Below the pieces are notes generated by a model, which was not told where the DNA came from, ran no database searches, and was given only the letters and a program-made list of their open reading frames with translations. Position numbers and translations under genes: made by a program. Positions 6,401 to 6,759 of a stretch of 6,759 nucleotides of DNA are shown one piece after another. The number at the start of each line of letters is the position of its first letter. The first letter of the stretch is position 1. This DNA comes from Nitrospirota bacterium (GTDB taxonomy: Bacteria; Nitrospirota; Thermodesulfovibrionia; Thermodesulfovibrionales; UBA6898). The stretch spans positions 1-6,759 of the forward strand of contig JAOUFP010000163.1 in NCBI GenBank assembly GCA_029858145.1, given 5' to 3'.

Positions 6401-6430
6401 ATGACCGGCAAACCCTTGTATACTTATTAT
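6401..6430 (+). promoter_or_regulatory. Weak candidate promoter for the downstream oxidoreductase
   Basis: ATGACC (6401-6406, 4/6 to the -35 consensus) and TATTAT (6425-6430, 5/6 to the -10) are separated by 18 bases. A start near 6437 would give a leader of about 214 bases before the ATG at 6651. The rest of the 251-base gap has short repeats and small dyads but no riboswitch I recognise and no supported gene. Readthrough from znuB is an alternative. Confidence 0.25.
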
Positions 6431-6650
6431 TAACCCGGCAGTCAAAAAGTGTAAGCCGTCATTGCCGCGGGGCCTTTACCGGCAGACTGCTTGCCTCGGA
6501 ATATATACAGGATTCCTGCTGACTGCCCTGTCCCCATGGACGGAGTGCCTGACCATACAGACAGGATTGTTGTACCTGCCTGCGAGGGGATGTGCAAGAA
6601 TATAACAGGATAAATTGCTTACGACAGCCAATTAAGGCAGAGGGATTGAA

Positions 6651-6759
6651 ATGCAATACATTATCATAGGAAATGGCGTGGCGGGCATTACCGCCGCCAT
6701 CAACATACGAAAGTTCGACAGCGAAGGAAAGATCATCATGCTCAGTGATGAACCTTTTC
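6651..6759 (+). CDS. FAD-dependent NAD(P) oxidoreductase, N-terminal fragment (3' end outside window)
   Basis: Only 36 full codons are visible. The protein starts MQYIIIGNGVAGITAAINIR, a classic Rossmann beta-alpha-beta with GNGVAG (residues 7-12, GxGxxG) that binds the ADP part of FAD. It continues KIIMLSDEP, where the second beta strand ends in an acidic residue (D33) of the kind that contacts the ribose of FAD. This matches the N-terminus of pyridine nucleotide-disulfide oxidoreductase-type flavoproteins such as NADH oxidases, nitrite or rubredoxin reductases; which one cannot be decided from the fragment. The ATG has a good ribosome binding site (GAGGG at 6640-6644, six bases before the start), unlike the zur, MFS and tsaB starts. 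It lies 251 bases after znuB and so is probably a separate transcription unit. Confidence 0.82.
   Translation, partial: MQYIIIGNGVAGITAAINIRKFDSEGKIIMLSDEPF

Noticed and set aside
6437..6485. GC-rich dyad TGCCG/CGGCA (6463-6484) as a terminator of the znu operon
   Set aside because: The stem has five pairs and no T-run follows it on the plus strand.
6455..6613. Open frame on the plus strand upstream of the oxidoreductase with several Cys and Pro codons and an ATG at 6536
   Set aside because: The ATG gives only 25 codons, has no Shine-Dalgarno, and the upstream extension has no plausible start. It resembles no family I know, so it is treated as non-coding.
6459..6656. Minus-strand open frame of 65 codons in the gap before the oxidoreductase
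   Set aside because: It overlaps the oxidoreductase start and its ribosome binding site, has no recognisable domain, and its composition looks random.

Overview
This window is an ordinary-looking chromosomal segment from a bacterium of moderate GC content (judged by eye, not computed). It carries seven genes plus one cut at each edge, or eight in total counting both partial ones. No plasmid, phage, insertion sequence, CRISPR array, rRNA or tRNA signature was seen. The AmmeMemoRadiSam-type radical SAM enzyme and the style of the small FAD-dependent oxidoreductase fit an anaerobic or microaerophilic lineage. Nitrospirota or a former deltaproteobacterial group would be my guess, but that is an inference from gene content and protein texture, not from a marker gene.

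Layout. Positions 1-702 (+) hold the C-terminal two thirds of an AmrS-like radical SAM protein. A 256-base gene-free stretch follows, containing a likely intrinsic terminator that serves the opposite strand. Positions 959-3360 (-) hold a leftward cluster transcribed in the order MFS exporter, tsaB, rimI. tsaB supports the tRNA t6A modification, rimI acetylates ribosomal protein S18, and the two overlap by 19 bases. Positions 3361-3513 are a divergent control region with a striking Fur-family-type operator. Positions 3514-6399 (+) are a tightly overlapping zinc-uptake operon, zur-znuA-znuC-znuB. A 251-base gene-free stretch leads to the first 36 codons of a FAD-dependent NAD(P) oxidoreductase that runs off the right edge.

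How the genes work together. The right half is a self-contained zinc homeostasis unit. A Fur-family regulator (Zur) is encoded first. It is followed by a periplasmic zinc-binding protein (ZnuA), an ATPase (ZnuC) and an ABC-3 permease (ZnuB), joined by a 13-base overlap and two ATGA overlaps. A near-perfect dyad centred at 3487 (TGCAAAT-G-ATTTGCA) overlaps the predicted -35/spacer region, so Zur probably represses its own operon. The divergent MFS gene shares the same control region and might be co-regulated.

The most unusual pattern is in translation initiation. The three genes at or near promoters (zur, the MFS gene, tsaB) have no visible Shine-Dalgarno sequence and have -10-like boxes placed so that transcription would start at or within a few bases of the ATG. 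Most of the others (rimI, znuA, the oxidoreductase) do have one. This suggests leaderless mRNAs. I did not find a clearly novel system here.
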